From: Palaemon carinicauda
Lineage: Eukaryota; Arthropoda; Malacostraca; Decapoda; Palaemonidae
DNA length: 64,000 bases
Reading direction: 5' to 3'
Assembly (NCBI RefSeq): GCF_036898095.1
Contig: NC_090743.1
Coordinates: forward strand, 14,461,795-14,525,794
This document shows positions 58,286 through 64,000 of the stretch, one piece after another (position 1 is the first letter of the stretch; every line of letters begins with the position of its first letter). The notes under the pieces were generated by a model. It saw only the letters and a list, made by a program, of their open reading frames with translations. It had not been told where the DNA came from and did no database searches. A program made the position numbers and the translations under genes.

Positions 58286-59265
58286 ACAATATAAGATTCT
58301 TTTTTGGAAGCAAATGAATTAATTTTCAAGAGATTATGTTAAGTCGGGAAATCCCTCTTTGACCCAACTGGATATTCTCTCATATTTAATACCTTTTTAT
58401 AATTACAAAAACATAATAATTAGCCAATTAAAACCGAGTGTTCACTTTTTACCAAAGTCTTCATTTTTCGTGAGACGATCAATCTATTCCCTCTGGGATA
58501 TTATTCATTCAAATGATATTTGGATATTTATATTAAGGAATAAAGAAACTCATCTTTTCATATGCAATTATTATGGAACCGAAACCTCATGTAGATTTTA
58601 TAAAGAAAAGAAATCTTTTTATAGAATTCATGAAGTATCCCCATCATATTTGAGACATTACTTTTCATGAACCAAGAGTAAGATGCATTTAAGTTTGTAA
58701 TCCGATTTTTATCTTGGTACATCGCTTTATCATCATGACGTCACCACTGAGAAACTTCCACGTGAATCAATTGAAGAGCATTTGTCAAATAAGATTTGAC
58801 TCCCGATAGAGTCTACGCCACCTGAAAGTCTTGATTTATTACATTCTAAACTACTAAGATTTATTTATTTAATTTCTCAGTTATTCTGAGCACGTGTATC
58901 CACGCAGAAATTGAAGTTATCAGAATTCTATAAAATCTGTTTTTATTTATTTATTTATCCACAATATTTTTTATTTTTTTTTTATATAAATTTCTCGATT
59001 TTCTCTTCTCAAAGGGTTTGTTTTGCTAAATAATTGCCTTGAAAAATGGTTCCCTTTGAATATTTGTTCATAAATGAGGAGGATAATTATAATAAGGATA
59101 TAATTATCAAGTTTATGTATATTCCTAAAGGGGATTGTTACCTACTGCCGTTCACACCCGACCCCTAAGGTTTGTTGAATTTTCCAAGGGTTCACGTTAA
59201 GTCGATGTTACAAGCCTACTCATGTCCATAGCTCAAAATAAGGTCATGAGTAATTTTAAGCTTTC
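58286..59265. other. Non-coding stretch
   Basis: A plus frame at 58359-58670 has no recognisable motif. Nothing else is seen. Confidence 0.45.
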
Positions 59266-59609
59266 AAAACCCTAGTCTTGGTTAGTGCCATAGCCTCTGT
59301 ACCATGGCCTTCCACTGTCTTGGATTAGAGGAGGGCACATTTGGGCACGCTGTTCAATCTTATTTCTCCTTCTTTTGTTTGTTTTTAAGCTTTTAATAGT
59401 CTATATATAAAAGATCTAATTTAATGCTGTTACTACTTTTAAAATACTTTATTTTGATTATTTATTCTCCTGTAGTTTATCTATTTCCTTATTTCCCTTC
59501 CTCATTGGGCTTTTTTCCCTATTGGAGCCCTTGGGCTTATAGCATCTTGCTTTTCCAACTAGGGTTGTAGCTTGGCTTTTAATAATAATAATAATAATAA
59601 TAATAAATG
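59266..59609 (+). mobile_element. Repeat family B, 5'-truncated copy
   Basis: Begins inside the family at CCCTAGTCTTGGTTAGTGCC, GTACCATGGCCTTCCACTGT, then the 3' block CCCTATTGGAGCCCTTGGGC and CCAACTAGGGTTGTAGCTTG and an (AAT)n tail. Confidence 0.9.
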
Positions 59610-59676
59610 AACAGCTCAAGAGGAAAAGAGGTGGGAAGAATAGATATTGGGACTAAACCTCAAAGGAGTCAATTTG

Positions 59677-59831
59677 TTTTAATGTTGTTGCTCTTCTTTA
59701 AATATTTTATTTTTCTTCGATTCCTTTCCTCACTGAGCTATTTTCCCTGTTGGAGCCCCTGGGCTTATAGCATCCTGCTTTTCCAACCAGGGTTGTAGCT
59801 TAGCAAATAATAATAAGAATAATAATAATGG
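59677..59831 (+). mobile_element. Repeat family B, 5'-truncated copy
   Basis: Only the 3' ~150 bases: TCCTTTCCTCACTGAGCTAT, TGTTGGAGCCCCTGGGCTTA and CCAGGGTTGTAGCTTAGCA with an (AAT)n tail that has AAG/AATG interruptions. Second copy within 70 bases of the previous one. Confidence 0.9.
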
Positions 59832-60152
59832 ACCTGAATCTTAAAAGAATGGAGTGGGCCAGTTATTGATGTATCTGTCTCCTTATGCGCACAAGGTAAA
59901 ATGGTGGCCTACATCATTGCTAAAGATATAAATTGGTCGATCAGTTGGTCGATGGGAGTCATTCTTCATGCTAAGAACCTCTTTACCGTTTTCACTTTAT
60001 ACAAATATATTTATTATAGTTTATTTTGTATATAGGTCAGATGTGGGGCTCAGGTATCATTGTATCTCAGACACCAAGACTATTTAGAATATGTTAGATG
60101 TCTACAGTAACCACGATTAGCTCTCTGTAGAGATTTTGTATTTTGTATATTT

Positions 60153-60158
<6 letters not shown>
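59832..60158. other. Non-coding stretch
   Basis: Nothing recognisable. Confidence 0.5.
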
Positions 60159-60212
<54 letters not shown>

Positions 60213-60278
60213 AGATAGATAGATAGATAGATAAATATATAGATATATATGTGTATATATAATATATATATACACACA
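60159..60278. repeat. (AT)n/(GATA)n microsatellite
   Basis: (AT)n at 60161-60208, then about six GATA units and further AT-rich repeat. Confidence 0.95.
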
Positions 60279-60389
60279 ATTGTAGCGTATACATTTCAAA
60301 ATTAACGTATCTTTAGATCAACAAAACTTCGGTTAGGTTATAGCAAAAGATGAAAATAGTAACTGGTACCGACAGCCGTTTCAAGTCGC

Positions 60390-60432
60390 TTTTTTTTTTT
60401 TTTTTTTTTTTTTTTTATTATTATTATTATGG
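60390..60432. repeat. T run followed by (ATT)n
   Basis: About 27 consecutive T followed by a short ATT tract. Confidence 0.9.
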
Positions 60433-60941
60433 CTCTTCGTCAGGGCTACAATGGTTAAGCTATGGAATAGCACTTCAGTACAAAGGTTATGTTAATGAAA
60501 ATTGAAGGCGAAAACAAATATTTGGAAATTCAAAAAATTATTAAAACGTTTTTGACAAATGGAAACTTTTAACATTATATGCCCCACGTGTATAGATGTT
60601 TTGGCATTGTATATTGATGAACGTTATCATTTCCCCAACGCAACCTGAGAAAAGCTAGACTTGTAAATCACATTGGTTCTTATTTTATTCTCCTTTGAGC
60701 GGCGATATTCCTCGTTGTAATGTGTCAACCATTCGAAATTTGCTCATATTGAGGATGTCGGGACAGAAGGGTAGAGTTTAATGGATGAGATTGCTAAATG
60801 TACCATCTTTTAACCCTGGTTGGTTGGTTTACAACACGTGCAATTACCCAAAGTAGTTGGTATGTGTGGTAAAGTCAGGGGTACCCATTAATAGATGTGT
60901 ATTCTTTGGAGCGACAGATTAGGATTTAAGCTCGGCCCTTA

Positions 60942-61600
60942 CTTTGGAGGTAGTAGTTGGCCAAGGCCCCAGCCACCCAATGAGATACTACCGCTAGAGT
61001 GTTATGGGGTCTTTTGACTGGCCAGACAGTACTACATTGGATCCTCCTCTCTGGTTACGGTTCATTTTCCCTTTGCCTACATACACACTGAATAGTCTGG
61101 CATATTCTTTACATATTCTCCTCTATCCTCATACACCTGACAACACAGATTACCAAACAATTCTTCATCACCCAAGGGGTTACTGCACTGTAATTGTTCA
61201 GTGCCACTTTCCTCTTGGTAAGGGTAGAAGAGACTCTTTAGCTATGGTAAGCAGCTCTTCTAGGAGAAGGACACTCCAAAATCAAACCACTGTTCTCTAG
61301 TCTTGGGTAGTGCCATAGCCTCTGTACCATGGCCTTTCACTGTCTTGGGTTAGAGTTCTCTTGCTTGAGGGTACACTCGAGCACACTCTCCTATCTTATT
61401 TCTCTTCCTCTTGTTTTGTTAAAGTTTTTATAGTTTATATAGGAGATATTTATTGTTGTTACTCTTCTTAGAATAGTTTATTTTCCTTTTTTCCTTTCCG
61501 CACTGAGCTATTTTCCCTGTTGGAGCCCCTGGGCTTATAGCATACTGCTTTTCCAACTAGGGTTGTAGCTTAGTAAGTAATAATAATAATAATAATAATA
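60942..61600 (+). mobile_element. Repeat family B, full-length copy
   Basis: Complete copy: 5' end GGTAGTAGTTGGCCAAGGCC and CCAGCCACCCAATGAGATAC, then GGTCTTTTGACTGGCCAGAC, CTTGGGTAGTGCCATAGCC, GAGGGTACACTCGAGCACAC, GAGCTATTTTCCCTGTTGGA and AACTAGGGTTGTAGCTTAGT, and the (AAT)n tail at 61577-61600. GGTAGTA near the 5' end and TACTACC about 45 bases later form a short inverted repeat also present in other full copies. Confidence 0.94.
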
Positions 61601-62104
61601 CCAGTCAGAGAGTTATTGGGTCCTTTGACTGGCTATATAGTACTACATCGAATCCCTCTGTGGGCACGACTCATTTTCCTTAGCCCACAAATACATCGAA
61701 TAGTCTGAACTATTTTGTAGTCATTCTTCTCTTTCCTCATACACCTGAAAACTCTAAAATAACCGAAAATTTCTTCTCCACTCAAGGGGCTAGCTACAGA
61801 ATTGTAATTTTTCAATGGCTACTTTCCTCTTGGTAAGGGTACAAGAGATTTTAGTTATTTATGGTAAGCAGCTCTTTTAGGAGAACACTTCTAATTCAAA
61901 CCATTGTTCTCTAGTCTTGGGTAGTGCCATAGCCTCTGTACCATGGACTTCCGCTGACTTTGGATAGTTTTCCTGCTTGAGGGTACACTCTTGCACACTA
62001 TTCTATCTGTTTCCATATATCCGTTCCTCACTGGGCTACTTTCTCTGTTGGAGCCCTTGGGTTAATAGCATCTTGCTTTTCCAACTATGGCTGTAGTTTA
62101 GCTA

Positions 62105-62138
<34 letters not shown>
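61601..62138 (+). mobile_element. Repeat family B, second head-to-tail copy
   Basis: Begins with AGAGAGTTATTGGGTCCTTT right at the (AAT)n tail of the preceding copy and runs in the same orientation to TATGGCTGTAGTTTAGCTAG and its own (AAT)n tail (62107-62137). It lacks the first ~45 bases of the family and is more diverged than its neighbour. Confidence 0.92.
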
Positions 62139-63436
<1,298 letters not shown>

Positions 63437-63668
63437 GGGTGGTCCAAAAGTAGATGGACAGTAAATGATTACATTTGTTTTGAGATTACATATACATATA
63501 ATTATATTAGCTAACACAATTATTGCATTGACAATTAGATTTTATTGTGAACCAAAATACAAAACACCTTTAATTTGATCAACGCAGGTGCTCAATTTTT
63601 TTCCCATTGCAGTTTACACAGCTCTGAAATTGCCTTTAACGCTTTGACAAATTTCTTTGGGTATTAAT
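63437..63668 (-). mobile_element. Mariner-type transposon 3' end (truncated)
   Basis: CAGGGTGGTCCAAAAGTAGA at 63436-63455 looks like a terminal inverted repeat of a Tc1/mariner-type element. About 150-230 bases inside it, on the minus strand, IPKEICQSVKGNFRAV followed by a stop resembles the C-terminus of mariner-type transposases ('...ICxSVxxNFRxR...C...GxxxEHL'). The DDE/D catalytic part is absent: the element is cut by the (AT)n/(GA)n arrays from 63668 on. The second terminal repeat is not in the window. Confidence 0.45.
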
Positions 63669-63837
<169 letters not shown>

Positions 63838-64000
63838 CAAATACTGGGAAAACTGTTCAAAACTAAAAATACGGTGCCATGCAAATCATCTCGCTCATTA
63901 TAAAAAAATATATTTACTTAATACCCTAATAATTAAGCATACATAGTTTGGCACTTAGTTATCAAGATGTTGATGTTCATATTAGTTAAGCATCTTCCAG

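Overview
This is eukaryotic, AT-rich, almost entirely non-coding DNA. The very dense dinucleotide arrays ((TC)n/(GA)n at about 18 loci, (AT)n at about 17), the (AAT)n-tailed dispersed repeats and the many short retroelement relics are the look of a decapod crustacean (shrimp or prawn) intron or intergenic region. That assignment is inference from genome style; no single-copy taxonomic marker is visible. There is no operon-like layout, no CRISPR and no prokaryotic gene. Positions 13501-14000 are an exact 500-N assembly gap.

Only one host-gene piece is convincing: a phase-1/phase-1 internal exon at 39155-39268 (+) encoding one complete LDL-receptor class A (LDLa) module, with a good polypyrimidine tract/AG acceptor and a G|GTAAGT donor. 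Its flanking exons were not found, so much of the window may be intron of that gene. An ATG-started frame of about 172 codons at 9446-9964 is an unassigned candidate.

The rest is mobile and repetitive DNA. (1) A 5'-truncated but intact-frame non-LTR retrotransposon at 46046-48253 is flanked by an 8-bp target-site duplication. (2) Three relics of a second LINE family lie at 18440-19188 (+), 23600-24345 (-) and 56578-56898 (+); the last has a perfect 10-bp target-site duplication. (3) A third LINE relic lies at 42370-43035 (-). (4) An internally deleted Gypsy-like LTR element (43173-44753, -) has two ~245-bp LTRs, a gag remnant and the C-terminal tail of pol. (5) Repeat family 'B', about 640-680 bp when full length with an (AAT)n 3' tail, has 14 copies in both orientations, several 5' truncated, covering roughly 8% of the window. 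(6) Three tRNA-derived SINE copies carry pol III box motifs. (7) Two copies of a repeat end in (ATCA)n, and two copies of another are fused to (AT)n arrays. (8) One locus shows a mariner-type terminus. (9) A decayed reading frame with an SHEESDTR-type motif lies at 27744-28985 (-).

Local structure includes a near-perfect ~600-bp palindrome with a 6-nt loop (35675-36271), five minisatellites (63-, 68-, 98-, 50- and 89-bp periods), and two composite arrays in which a unique spacer is repeated together with its attached (TC)n or (GA)n tract. I saw no new multi-gene system. The most notable items are the long palindrome, the insertion footprints of the LINEs, the 14-copy repeat family and the LDLa exon with a (CT)n tract immediately behind its splice donor.
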